Source: Streptomyces sp. NBC_00690
GTDB lineage: Bacteria > Actinomycetota > Actinomycetes > Streptomycetales > Streptomycetaceae
Assembly (NCBI RefSeq): GCF_036226685.1
Contig: NZ_CP109010.1
Span: 271,987-335,986, forward strand
DNA length: 64,000 nt
Direction of reading: 5' to 3'
In this document: positions 51,100 through 59,715 of the stretch, one piece after another
How the letters are laid out: the number at the start of each line of letters is the position of its first letter
Numbering within the stretch: position 1 is the stretch's first letter
Made by a program: the position numbers and the translations under genes
The notes under the pieces: generated by a model
Databases searched by the model: none
Told to the model about the DNA's origin: nothing
What the model saw: only the letters and a program-made list of their open reading frames with translations

Positions 51100-51759
51100 T
51101 CAGGAGGTGCGCGGGGTCACCAGGCCGGATTCGTAGGCGAGGACCACGAGCTGGGCGCGGTCGCGGGCGTGGAGCTTGGTCATGGCCCGGTTGATGTGGG
51201 TCTTGGCGGTCAGCGGGGTGATGACCATGCGGTCGGCGATCTCGTTGTTGGACAGGCCCTGTGCGGTGAGGGCCACGGCCTCGCGTTCGCGGCTGGTCAG
51301 TTCCTTCAGGCCGCCGGTGCGGGTGGGGGGCGGCTGGGTGACGTATCGGTCGATGAGTTTGCGGGTGATCGCGGGCGCGAGCAGGGCGTCACCGCGGGCG
51401 GCGACGCGTACGGCGTGCAGGAAGTCCTCCGGGAGGATGTCCTTGACGAGGAACCCGGCGGCACCGGCGCGCAGCGCGTTGAAGACGTACTCGTCCATGC
51501 CGTAGTTGGTCAGTATGACGACGTGTACGCCGGCCAGGGCCGGGTCTGCGGCGATGCGCCGGGTTGCTTCGATGCCGTCCATGACGGGCATCTGGATGTC
51601 GATGAGCGCAACGTCGGGCAGATGCTTCCTGACGAGCGCCAGGCCCTCTTCGCCATCGGCGGCCTCGGCCACCACTTCGATGTCGTCTTCGAGGTTGAGC
51701 AGGGCGCGGAAGGCGCTGCGCAGAAGCGGCTGGTCGTCGACCAGCAGGACCCGGATCAC
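51100..51759 (-). CDS. NarL/LuxR-family response regulator
   Basis: A 219-aa protein. Receiver domain: acidic pair VLLVDDQPL, phospho-Asp in DVALIDIQMPVMDG, ILTNYG (Thr switch region), Lys in GFLVKDILP. C-terminal LuxR HTH: ELTSREREAVALTAQGLSNN, EIADRMVITPLTAKTHINRA. ATG 51759 overlaps the end of the kinase gene by 4 nt. Together they form a two-component system of unknown signal; candidate targets are the DUF6223 and permease genes beside it. Confidence 0.92.
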   Translation of the reverse strand: MIRVLLVDDQPLLRSAFRALLNLEDDIEVVAEAADGEEGLALVRKHLPDVALIDIQMPVMDGIEATRRIAADPALAGVHVVILTNYGMDEYVFNALRAGAAGFLVKDILPEDFLHAVRVAARGDALLAPAITRKLIDRYVTQPPPTRTGGLKELTSREREAVALTAQGLSNNEIADRMVITPLTAKTHINRAMTKLHARDRAQLVVLAYESGLVTPRTS

Positions 51760-52883
51760 AACGCTCCGCTCAAGGGGAGTTCGGCCCGGACGGTGAAGCC
51801 GCCCGTGCTGCGCGGCTCGGTGCGCAGGCTGCCGCCCAGGGCGGTGACGCGTTCGTGCATGCCGAGCAGCCCGAGGCCGGGTGTCGGCGCGGTGTCGGGC
51901 GTGGCCTTTCCGTTGTCGTCGACGCGGATGGCGAGGGCGCCTGGAAGATGGTCGATCAGGACCGCGGCGGTGGTGGCGGAGGCGTGCCGTGAGACGTTGG
52001 TGAGCGACTCCTGAACGATCCGGTAAGCGGTGCGGCCTACTGCGGCCGGCACCGGGTGCGGGTGCCCTTGGACTGTCAGCGCCGTCTCCAGGCCGGTCGT
52101 CTGGAACCGTTTCACCAGGTCCGGTATGTGGTCGAGCCCGTGTGGTGGGGTGAGGTCGTCGTCGCGCAGGGCCTCCAGGGTCGCGCGCAGCTCACGGCTC
52201 GCCTCTCGGCCGGCTTCCTGGATCGCGAGCAGGGCCTCCGGCACCTGCTCGCCTCGCCGCCGGGCCACGTGGACGGCGACCTCGGACTGCACCTTGATGA
52301 CCGAGATCTGGTGAGTGAGCGAGTCATGGAGCTCCCGCGCGATGCGCAGCCGCTCCTCATCAGCCCGGTGCCTGGCGGTCTCCTCGCGGGTGCGCTCGGC
52401 TTCGTCCGCCCGCCGTTCGGCCTGCCGCACCGCCTCCCCTGCGGCGAAGGCGGCGATCAGCCAGGCGATCTCCAGGGTGGTCCGGGCCTGTGTCATGACC
52501 TCGCGCGCAGGACCGCCCGGGAAGGCCAGGGAGGTGAGGAGGAGTGCGGCCAGCAGGCCCATGGACGCGGCCAGGGTGAGCACGCGGTGCCCGGCGCGTA
52601 CGGCGCTGTACACCGCGACCAGGTAGGAGACGGCGAGCACCTCGAACCCGGCCGCCTGGTAACCCACCGCGGACAGCCCGGTGACGGCCAGCACCACGAG
52701 TGGTACCTGGCGGCGCGCGGACAGCGCCAGCGCGCCGGCCGCCAGCAGCGCCAAGCCGAGCACCTCGCGGCCCCCGGACGGGTGGGGCCCGGACAGCCCG
52801 GTGCCCAGCACAAGTGCCGCCACCCCCGCAGCGATCGACCAGTCGGTGACCTTGGTCGGAACAGTGAACCGCCCCTTGTTCAT
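51756..52883 (-). CDS. Sensor histidine kinase (HPK7/NarX-like)
   Basis: A 375-aa protein from ATG 52883 (MNKGRFTVPTKVTDWSIAAG). Four to six membrane helices (VAALVLGTGL, GLALLAAGALALSA, VLAVTGLSAVGYQAAGFEVL, LLAALLLTSLAF) with no large external domain. The H-box is RIARELHDSLTHQISVIKVQ with the phospho-His, N-box RIVQESLTNVSRHASATTA, G-box LGLLGMHERVTALGG. It would signal to the response regulator encoded directly downstream. Membrane stress or drug sensing is common for this type. Confidence 0.9.
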   Translation of the reverse strand: MNKGRFTVPTKVTDWSIAAGVAALVLGTGLSGPHPSGGREVLGLALLAAGALALSARRQVPLVVLAVTGLSAVGYQAAGFEVLAVSYLVAVYSAVRAGHRVLTLAASMGLLAALLLTSLAFPGGPAREVMTQARTTLEIAWLIAAFAAGEAVRQAERRADEAERTREETARHRADEERLRIARELHDSLTHQISVIKVQSEVAVHVARRRGEQVPEALLAIQEAGREASRELRATLEALRDDDLTPPHGLDHIPDLVKRFQTTGLETALTVQGHPHPVPAAVGRTAYRIVQESLTNVSRHASATTAAVLIDHLPGALAIRVDDNGKATPDTAPTPGLGLLGMHERVTALGGSLRTEPRSTGGFTVRAELPLSGAL

Positions 52884-53112
52884 CGGGGCACCGTAACCGG
52901 AAGACGTGGCGGGCGAGTCGGGCCCACGGACGAGCGGTCGACTACTGCGGGCGCGGTACTTGCGCGCCACCTGCCGTATCCGCAGTACCCGCCTGCCGCA
53001 CCTGCGGCAGGGGAAAGTGCCTGCGCCTGCTGGACGACCGGCAAGGGTGCCGGGGCGCATTCTCAAGACGCATCACAGCTCGGAATCAGCGACGGAGAAG
53101 GAGGAGAGCGGA

Positions 53113-53475
53113 ATGAGTACTTCAGCAGTACTGATAGCGGCTGCCGAGGGCGGGATCATCGGCGACGGGCGGACGGGGGCCAACCTGGCCCTCGGGGCAG
53201 GGTTGCTCGGCCTGATGATCGGCTGGCTGGCCCTGGCCCGCGCCGGTGGCCGGATGGACACAGGCAGCGCGCGCACCGGCGGAAGGTCAGCCATCGCGGT
53301 AGGGGCGGTCGGCACGGTCCTCGCGGTGCTGCACCTGGCCACCTCCAGCGGGGGCCCCGGTACAGGCAACGGGCTCGTCGGCGCCGTCGCGGCCGTCCCA
53401 CTGGGGCTGGGCGCAGTGTTCCTCGGCCGCCGGGCGCTGACCCGTTTCCGTCGCGCCGGCCAGCCGATCGGATGA
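53113..53475 (+). CDS. DUF6223-type small membrane protein
   Basis: A 120-aa protein. ATG 53113 follows AGGAGGAG. Helices: ANLALGAGLLGLMIGWLALA, SAIAVGAVGTVLAVLHLATS and VGAVAAVPLGLGAVFLGRRA with the GGPGTGNGLVGA block between, which I know from DUF6223. Divergent from the histidine kinase, so it may be a target of that system. Function unknown. Confidence 0.75.
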   Translation: MSTSAVLIAAAEGGIIGDGRTGANLALGAGLLGLMIGWLALARAGGRMDTGSARTGGRSAIAVGAVGTVLAVLHLATSSGGPGTGNGLVGAVAAVPLGLGAVFLGRRALTRFRRAGQPIG

Positions 53476-53491
53476 CCGTCTGACCGCCGGG

Positions 53492-54763
53492 TCACGGCGT
53501 ACGTGCGGCCACCGCGCGCCGGACCCCGTAGGCGGCGCCGCCGAGGACCAAGACCGCGGCGCCCCAGATCACCGAGGACAGCGGGAGGGCGAAGGCCAGG
53601 ACGAGGCAGCCAGCCAGCCCGAGGACAGGGATCACTCTTGCCGGGCGGCCCTCGTCCGGGGTGAGGGTCCAAGCGGAGGCGTTGGCGATGGCGTAGTACG
53701 CCAGGACGCCGAAGGAGGAGAACCCGATCGCCCCGCGCACGTCCACCGTCGCGGCGACCACGGCCACCACCGCTCCCACCAGGAGCTCGGCCCGGTGCGG
53801 CACCTTGAACTTCGGGTGGACCGCGGCCAGACCGTGGGGCAGGTGCCGATCACGGGCCATGGCCAGAGTGGTGCGCGAGACGCCGAGGATCAGCGCGAGC
53901 AGCGAACCGAGCGCGGCCACCGCCCCACCGACGCGCACCACCGGCACCAACCAGTCGGCGCCCGCCGCCCGGGCCGCGTCCGACAGGGGCGCGCCAGCCT
54001 GTGCCAGACCCTGCGGGCCGAGGACGCTCAGCACGGAGACGGCGACGACGGCGTAGACGACCAGGGTGATACCGAGGGCGATCGAGATACCCCGGGGGAT
54101 GGTGCGCTGCGGGTCGCGGACCTCCTCGCCGAGGGTGGCGATGCGCGCGTACCCGGCGAAGGCGAAGAACAGCAGACCCGCCGCCTGGAGCACCCCGCCG
54201 AAGGTCGCGTCGTCCCCTACACCGAGCCGGGCCGCACTCGACGCGGAAGAGGTGAGGGAGGCGACCGCCACGGCGGCGAGCACCGCCAGGACCACGGCCA
54301 CGATCACCCGGGTCAGCATCGCTGACTTCTCCACCCCGGCATAGTTCACCGCGGTCAGCGCCACCACCGCCGCGACCGCGACGGCATGCGCCTGGCCGGG
54401 CCACACGTACGAGCCCACCGTGAGGGCCATAGCCGCGCAGGAAGCGGTCTTGCCCACCACGAAGGCCCACCCGGCGAGGTAGCCCCAGAAGGCGCCGAGC
54501 CGCTCGCGGCCGTAGACATAGGTGCCGCCCGAGGCCGGGTAGCGGGCGGCGAGCCGGGCGGAGGAGGTTGCGTTGCAATACGCGACCACCGCGGCCAAGA
54601 CCAGGCTGATCAGCAGCCCGGAATCGGCCGCGCTCGCGGCCGGCGCGAGAGCGGCGAAGATACCCGCGCCGATCATCGCACCCAGACCGATCACCACGGC
54701 GTCGGACACCCCGAGCCGCCGCTGCAACTCCTGCGGCCCGGCTGCCGTCGATGGCTTGCTCAT
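53492..54763 (-). CDS. APC-superfamily amino acid permease
   Basis: A 423-aa protein from ATG 54763 (GAGGAGTGAG upstream). About 12 membrane helices. TM1 has the substrate-backbone motif VVIGLGAMIGAGIFAALAPA, TM6 FFAFAGYARIATLGEEVRDP and TIPRGISIALGITL. A short protein at the lower end of the family's size. Likely imports or exchanges an amino acid or amine. It converges on the DUF6223 gene with 16 nt between stops. Confidence 0.88.
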   Translation of the reverse strand: MSKPSTAAGPQELQRRLGVSDAVVIGLGAMIGAGIFAALAPAASAADSGLLISLVLAAVVAYCNATSSARLAARYPASGGTYVYGRERLGAFWGYLAGWAFVVGKTASCAAMALTVGSYVWPGQAHAVAVAAVVALTAVNYAGVEKSAMLTRVIVAVVLAVLAAVAVASLTSSASSAARLGVGDDATFGGVLQAAGLLFFAFAGYARIATLGEEVRDPQRTIPRGISIALGITLVVYAVVAVSVLSVLGPQGLAQAGAPLSDAARAAGADWLVPVVRVGGAVAALGSLLALILGVSRTTLAMARDRHLPHGLAAVHPKFKVPHRAELLVGAVVAVVAATVDVRGAIGFSSFGVLAYYAIANASAWTLTPDEGRPARVIPVLGLAGCLVLAFALPLSSVIWGAAVLVLGGAAYGVRRAVAARTP

Positions 54764-54795
54764 GGACTCACTCCTCGGCGACGCGACCGCATCTT

Positions 54796-54954
54796 CTACG
54801 GATCGATCCCTGCGTCGATCAACGCGATCGCGCCTTCGTAGAACTCGCCGATCGTCTCCTCGGAAGCGTTCACGCAGTGCGTGCGGGACAGGCACAGCGC
54901 ATCGGGCCACTGGTGCTCCGTGTCCATATCGCCGAACGAGCTCACATAGGTCAT
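54796..54954 (-). CDS. Small hypothetical protein
   Basis: A 52-aa frame from ATG 54954 (or 54963): MTYVSSFGDMDTEHQWPDAL, CLSRTHCVNASEETIGEFYE, GAIALIDAGIDP. Protein-like and acidic but unrecognised. It lies 32 nt upstream of the permease on the same strand. Confidence 0.4.
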   Translation of the reverse strand: MTYVSSFGDMDTEHQWPDALCLSRTHCVNASEETIGEFYEGAIALIDAGIDP

Positions 54955-55184
54955 GCCGGGCATTGTGCACGGCCGCCCGCCCGTAAGAGACCGGCTTCTC
55001 CCGTTCGGGTGACTGCCGTTGCCGTCCTCGCACGCCACCGGCGCCCCGGCCGGGCGACCGCGGCCGCCAGCCTTCGCCATCACCCAGCCCTCACCGTACG
55101 GACGAGCGCCGGGACGCCAGCGCCCGGCGCGACCTGCGCGGGCATCGGCCTCTGTCCACAGGCACCCGGGGGCGTCCTGGTGAT

Positions 55185-55778
55185 ATGAGCGATGACGAGC
55201 AGCAGACACAGCCGGCCCCGCGCCGCGGCAAGGTTTTGGAGGCCCTCGCGCGGGCGGAGCGGAAGGTGTTCACCCGGCCCGCGCCGAAATCCCCGAAGGC
55301 ACAGGTGGAATTCCTCCTCACGCGGGTGAAGGGGTCGACCAAGGCTGTGGCGGAGCGCCTGGGCGCCTCGCGCCGGACGGTGGAGCGTTACAGGGCCGGC
55401 AAGGTGACGAAGCCGCAGAAGCGGCTCCAGGCCGCCTTGGTGGAGGCGACCGAATCCGAGTGGCAACCGCAGGTCAGAGCACGGGCACGTCAACAGGCGT
55501 CCACCTCCAGCGGGATGGTCGTGGAGGTCACGGCGTACTTCGGATTCGCCTGCAAGGGCAGCTCGGACGATGGCCGCGAGCGCCAGATCACCACGGACAT
55601 CTCGCCCTTCTACACGCAGCAGATCCTTCAGCTTCAGGAGGCCGGTGCGACGGAAGAGGAGCTTCACCCCATCGTCGCGGAGGCCATCACGGAGTCGTAT
55701 TTCACGGATTGGGGCACCCGTGCCGCTGGCCTGCGCGCGGATTTCACGCACGTCTCGACAATAGAATTCCGATTCTGA
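55185..55778 (+). CDS. Second Tpg-like terminal protein, without its own tap
   Basis: A 197-aa protein resembling the 50360 Tpg over its length: ALARAERKVFTRPAPKSPKA, HTH KAVAERLGASRRTVERYRAG, TESEWQPQVRARARQQASTS, SGMVVEVTAYFGFACKGSSD, ITESYFTDWGTRAAGLRADF. The middle (AYFGFACKG) differs clearly from the RMGYTAP of the first copy. No tap gene is adjacent. It may serve another telomere type or replicon, or be a spare. ATG 55185 is the only good start. Confidence 0.85.
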   Translation: MSDDEQQTQPAPRRGKVLEALARAERKVFTRPAPKSPKAQVEFLLTRVKGSTKAVAERLGASRRTVERYRAGKVTKPQKRLQAALVEATESEWQPQVRARARQQASTSSGMVVEVTAYFGFACKGSSDDGRERQITTDISPFYTQQILQLQEAGATEEELHPIVAEAITESYFTDWGTRAAGLRADFTHVSTIEFRF

Positions 55779-55799
55779 CCCGCCCGAATTAAGGGCCTG

Positions 55800-56663
55800 C
55801 TATAAAGCAACGCGACGGGTCGCCGTAGCTGGAGCCGCTGCTCCCGGTCGGAAGCAAGCCTGGACGACCGCCGGTGCACACCAAGCGACAGTTGATAAAC
55901 GGCATACGCTGGCGCACTCGCGCTGGTGCTCCCTGGCGGGACGTGCCTGAGCGGTATGGCCCGTGGGACACGGTGTACGGACTGTTCCGGCGTTGGCAGC
56001 GGGACGGAACCTGGCACCGCATCTTCGAGCAACTACAGGCTCGGGCCGATGCCGAGGGGCTGATCACCTGGGACGTCTCAGTGGACTGGACCATCGCCCG
56101 TGCTCATCAGCATGCGGCGGGTGCCCGCAAAAAGGGGATCTGCAGGTCGAGCCGCCGGGGGGTGTTTTCACCGAGCCCGACGACCATGGGCTCGGACGTT
56201 CCCGGGGTGGGCTGACGACCAAGCTCCACCTGGCGGTCGAGCAGGCCCAGAAGCCGATGTCACTGGTGATCACGGCCGGGCAGCGCGGGACTCCCCGCAG
56301 TTCCAGGTGGTCCTGGACCGTATCCGGGTGCCCCGGCTCAGGCCGGGCCAGCCTCGCACCCGGCCGGACAGAGTTCGCGCCGACAAGGCGTACGGCTCCC
56401 GCGCGAACCGCGCCTACCTGCGCAAGCGCGGTATCCGCTGCACGATCCCGGAGAAGCGCGACCAGATCGCCAACCGCAAGAAACGCGGTTCCCACGGTGG
56501 CCGACCGCCCAAGTTCGACGCGGCCGACTACAAGGAGCGCCACGCGGTGGAGTGCGGAATCAATCGCCTGAAACGCCACCGTGCGGTCGCCACGAGATAC
56601 GACAAGCTGGCCGTCCGCTACGAAGCGACCGTGCTGGTCGCAGCCATCAACGAGTGGCTGTGA
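55800..56663 (+). pseudogene. IS5-family (IS427-group) transposase, broken
   Basis: The text [78 protein letters not shown] and later [40 protein letters not shown] is an IS5-type DDE transposase. Three faults: an in-frame TAG replaces the front (~55834), a shift at the slippery CAAAAAGGGG near 56130 (which could be a programmed -1 shift as in this group), and a one-base loss near 56287. No terminal repeats were found. Inactive. Confidence 0.8.
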
Positions 56664-56693
56664 CCAGCGTCCTCATGCTCGGCCTGGCGGCTT

Positions 56694-57137
56694 TCACTGG
56701 TCTCCGGTGTCGAATGCCTGGGCCACGGCGAGGCTGTCCTCGTAGATATGGTGCCGGGTGACCAAGCCGTCTTCGAAGGTGAGGTGCATAGCGAACCGTG
56801 CGCGATACGCACGTCCGGTGGAGCGAGCGGTCTGGCGAATCTCGCCGATCACAACCGCGTCGTTTCCGTCGATGAGGATGCGCTCAACCTCAGTCGCCAC
56901 CTGCTCCGGCACGTGGTGCTCGGCAAGTTCGCGATAGTGGGCGGCCGCGTCGGCCCGGGTGGACCGATGACGGATCCAGGGCGTGGCAGTACGACCGTGC
57001 TCGGACTCCGGCCAGTTCAGCTTCCAATCGCCCCGCTCGGCGTACAGCTCGGCGGTGCGCTCGGGGTCGCCCTCACCGATCCTGCGCAGCAACTCCTCAA
57101 CCACGGTCCGTGTGTTCGTAGATGTAGCTATGGGCAT
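56694..57137 (-). CDS. SnoaL/NTF2-like protein
   Basis: A 147-aa protein. ATG 57137 follows GGAGG. The cone-shaped alpha+beta fold is seen in VEELLRRIGEGDPERTAELY, AERGDWKLNWPESEHGRTAT, ADAAAHYRELAEHHVPEQVA, RILIDGNDAVVIGEIRQTAR and FAMHLTFEDGLVTRHHIYED. Relatives are cyclases, isomerases or dehydratases of polyketide and steroid metabolism or of unknown role. No partner gene nearby. Confidence 0.85.
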   Translation of the reverse strand: MPIATSTNTRTVVEELLRRIGEGDPERTAELYAERGDWKLNWPESEHGRTATPWIRHRSTRADAAAHYRELAEHHVPEQVATEVERILIDGNDAVVIGEIRQTARSTGRAYRARFAMHLTFEDGLVTRHHIYEDSLAVAQAFDTGDQ

Positions 57138-57294
57138 GATGGGCCTCCGTATGGTCCGCGTCCTGCTCACGCGGCGAGATCACCAACCTAGCCCCCACAG
57201 TCCGGCCGAGACGATTACCTCCTAAGTAAGGCAGCGCATCATCAAGATCCACTTTTGAAACGCACCCAAATCCCGCACCACGAATACGAGGCCG

Positions 57295-58140
57295 ATGATG
57301 ACCAGGATGTGGCCGCCCGGCGGCGGTACCCGTGCCCGCCGCCCGCTCGCCCCGCGCGTGGTGTCCCGCGAGCCGGTCGACCCCGCCCGCATCGGCCGCG
57401 GCGTCGTCCGACGCCGCGCGACAGGGATGGACGCCGACGCTGTCGCCGCGGCCCTCGATGACGCGTGGTTCGACACCCGGCAGGCGTCCCGGCACGAGGA
57501 GTCGGCGCACGACATGCGCCGCCCGGCGGAGCTCGCCGAGTGGCAACGCATCGACCAGCTGCTCGCCGCCGCGCCCGCGGGCACCCTCTACGACCCGGGC
57601 TGCGACTCGGTCGCCCAGGCCGAGCTCGCCGCCGACACCGCGGCGGCCGCCGCCCGGGAAGCCGAGCTGCGTGAGGCCGCCCACGTCACGGCTCGCGCCG
57701 ACGAGCTCCAGGCGCTGCGCGAGCTGGGCACGCTGGAGCAGACCGAACCGCGCACCGGCGACGAAGCCGCCCGCGGCGAACTCACCCGCCGCACGGGCGG
57801 CTACGCCCAAACCGACGTCGACGCCTGGCTCGCCCACGCCCTGGCCACCCACCGCGGGCACTACCGCGACCCCGCCGCCCGCGAAGCCGCAACCGACCTT
57901 CTGCCGCCCCCGGTCCTCGCCCACGCCGCGCTGCTCACCGAACTCGTCCGCCTGGTCCCCAACGCCGACAGCGACGAGTTGGCGTTCGCGGCCCGGCTCG
58001 CCACCACCGAACCCGACGCCGCCCGTGCGCTCGCAGCGTTCCTCACCCGCGCCCGGCAGCCTTCCTCACCCGCACCCGCACCCGCCCCGAAACCCGCTGA
58101 CCCTGGTCACAACAACCGCCAGGAATCCGTGTCACGCTGA
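57295..58140 (+). CDS. Hypothetical alanine-rich protein
   Basis: A 281-aa protein; the real start may be ATG 57427 (MDADAVAAALDDAWFDTRQA). Helical and Ala/Glu/Arg-rich: AELAEWQRIDQLLAAAPAGT, DTAAAAAREAELREAAHVTA, QTDVDAWLAHALATHRGHYR, LVPNADSDELAFAARLATTE, ending in a Pro-rich tail. No motif recognised. The stop codon lies within the first of five GTGTCAC-type half-sites. Confidence 0.5.
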   Translation: MMTRMWPPGGGTRARRPLAPRVVSREPVDPARIGRGVVRRRATGMDADAVAAALDDAWFDTRQASRHEESAHDMRRPAELAEWQRIDQLLAAAPAGTLYDPGCDSVAQAELAADTAAAAAREAELREAAHVTARADELQALRELGTLEQTEPRTGDEAARGELTRRTGGYAQTDVDAWLAHALATHRGHYRDPAAREAATDLLPPPVLAHAALLTELVRLVPNADSDELAFAARLATTEPDAARALAAFLTRARQPSSPAPAPAPKPADPGHNNRQESVSR

Positions 58141-58247
58141 CGGAGCGTGAGCGTGACACGGGTGTCACGTTGGGGTGTCACGCTGACCATCGGGCCCGTA
58201 TCCACGGGGCCGAACCCGGTTTTCAAGCACATCGAACAGCGTGACAC
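58129..58247. repeat. Five GTGTCAC(G)-type half-sites
   Basis: GTGTCACGCTGA (58129), its complement AGCGTGACAC (58150), GTGTCACGTT (58162), GTGTCACGCTGA (58175) and AGCGTGACAC (58238). Two form back-to-back or face-to-face pairs. Looks like a multi-site operator or iteron region. Confidence 0.6.
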
Positions 58248-58419
58248 TTCCTCCGAACGCGGCTGCGGAGCGTAGCCGTCGGGATCGGTCCCGGGGCGGT
58301 CCGGCGCGCGCCGGAAGAGTCCCCGGGGTGAGCACCGACAACGCCACCGCCGCGATCTCCCCCCAGGCCCTGCCGAAGAAGCCGGCCGACCGGGAGGACC
58401 GTCCGATGCGGATCAGCGA

Positions 58420-58466
58420 GTCCGTCGTTTGGTGAGGGATCGGGTCTGTCGGTTAGTGAGGGATCG
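58420..58466 (+). repeat. Two tandem 23-bp repeats
   Basis: Units at 58420-58442 and 58444-58466 share GTCNGTCGNTTNGTGAGGG plus ATCG, 20 of 23 positions, 24 bp apart. Confidence 0.6.
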
Positions 58467-58636
58467 CTCGCGTACAAGGAAGACCTAGGACTGACTGACC
58501 AGATGACGGGCGCGCTCTTCCTCACCCGCCGTAGGCGAAGTACCGCAAGTACGGCCGGGCAGACCCTTGCCATCAAGGCTCGCCACCCGCCTTGCACCCT
58601 TTGCATCCTGCCCTTCGGACGCTGCGCCGTCGGCCG

Positions 58637-59114
58637 TCGCGGGGCCGGGCAGGAGCGGAACGGTCTTGCACCCCATTGGTAGGTAGTACAGGTAGTAGTT
58701 ATGTGCGGGTTGAGATTCCTTCCCCTCTGAGAGCGAAGCTCGCCGCGCGGGCACACACCACCCGATGCCACCCGCATGGAGGCCCACCCTTGCCAACCCG
58801 GAGCGCATGATCCTTCCCGGCCCTGTGAAGCCGCCTACGACACTCTGACGCCCTCCGGGCTCCCCCAGGGCGGTCAAGGGCCTGAAAGGCGCTCACAGCC
58901 GCGCACAGCGCTTCGGGCGGCGGTAAAGCGCCCTGTCCCTCGGCAACGGCTTCACGACAGGCGCCCACGCCCTCCCCCTCGGTCGCCGCCGCTCGCTGCT
59001 CCCGGGCCCGAGCTCTGCTCTCAGAGGGGAAGGAATCTCAACCCGCACGTAGGTACTACCTGTACTACCTACCAATGGGGTGCAAGACCGTTCCGCTCCT
59101 GCCCGGCCCCGCGA
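58637..59114. repeat. 98-bp inverted repeat with 282-bp loop
   Basis: 58637-58734 recurs as reverse complement at 59017-59114 with about 95 of 98 bases equal. Each arm includes TTGGTAGGTAGTACAGGTAG and GAGATTCCTTCCCCTCTGAG. The loop has no gene. Two converging copies of one element or a structural origin-like site are possible. Confidence 0.8.
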
Positions 59115-59431
59115 GGTCGTCAGCGGTCACGGGCCGGGTGCAGCGCCTTGTGCTGCGCGGCTGCCGATGTCCCGCTGCTCCTGGTGGTGAAAGGTGCAAG
59201 AGGTCTGCTGCACGTCCGGTGAGGAGCGCAGCGCAGTATTCGCACGGTTCAGGTGGCACACGGGCGCTGCACTGACAGCAAGACCGGCCCTACTCGTGCA
59301 GCAGCCCGCTGTGGCTGCGTAGGTGAGACCAGGCTCTGGTCCACATTCTGTGGAGGCTCACGGACGGTGATGTCAGTGGGGTGTGGTGGTATGGCCTGAC
59401 TCTGCCGTTGACCTGCTGGGAGGCCACTGTG

Positions 59432-59707
59432 ATGCCCGCGTATCCGTCTCTGACCCACGCCTTGGCCGAGGCTTTGGTCGGCGCCCTGTGGTTCATCGAG
59501 GGCAGCGAAGACGAGCAGATGGACCCCGACGATGCCGTGAAGGTCCTGGAGGGCGTCACCCACCTGTTCAGCCAACTCTCAGCTGATCAGCGACAGGAGC
59601 TGATCGACCTGCTCAGGGCGATGGCCGAGGCCGAACCCGATCTGGCCCGCCGGGAGTTCTTGGAAGGGTTCCCGGAAGGATTCAGGCTTGTCGAGGACGA
59701 GGCTTGA
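59432..59707 (+). CDS. Passenger protein of the ISL3 element
   Basis: A 91-aa acidic, helical protein: MPAYPSLTHALAEALVGALW, FIEGSEDEQMDPDDAVKVLE, GVTHLFSQLSADQRQELIDL, LRAMAEAEPDLARREFLEGF, PEGFRLVEDEA. GGGAGG precedes ATG 59432. I recall similar small Streptomyces proteins with the same WFIE...DPDDAVK pattern, function unknown. It ends 8 nt before the converging end of the transposase gene and lies inside the terminal inverted repeats, so it moves with the element. Confidence 0.7.
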   Translation: MPAYPSLTHALAEALVGALWFIEGSEDEQMDPDDAVKVLEGVTHLFSQLSADQRQELIDLLRAMAEAEPDLARREFLEGFPEGFRLVEDEA

Positions 59708-59715
59708 GTGGGGTT

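Larger units (their letters stand above)
58248..59332. other. Gene-free kilobase dominated by repeats
   Basis: No coding frame is supported; a 35-codon frame at 58328 is too weak. It contains the 23-bp tandem repeat at 58420 and the 98-bp inverted repeat at 58637-59114. Confidence 0.5.
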
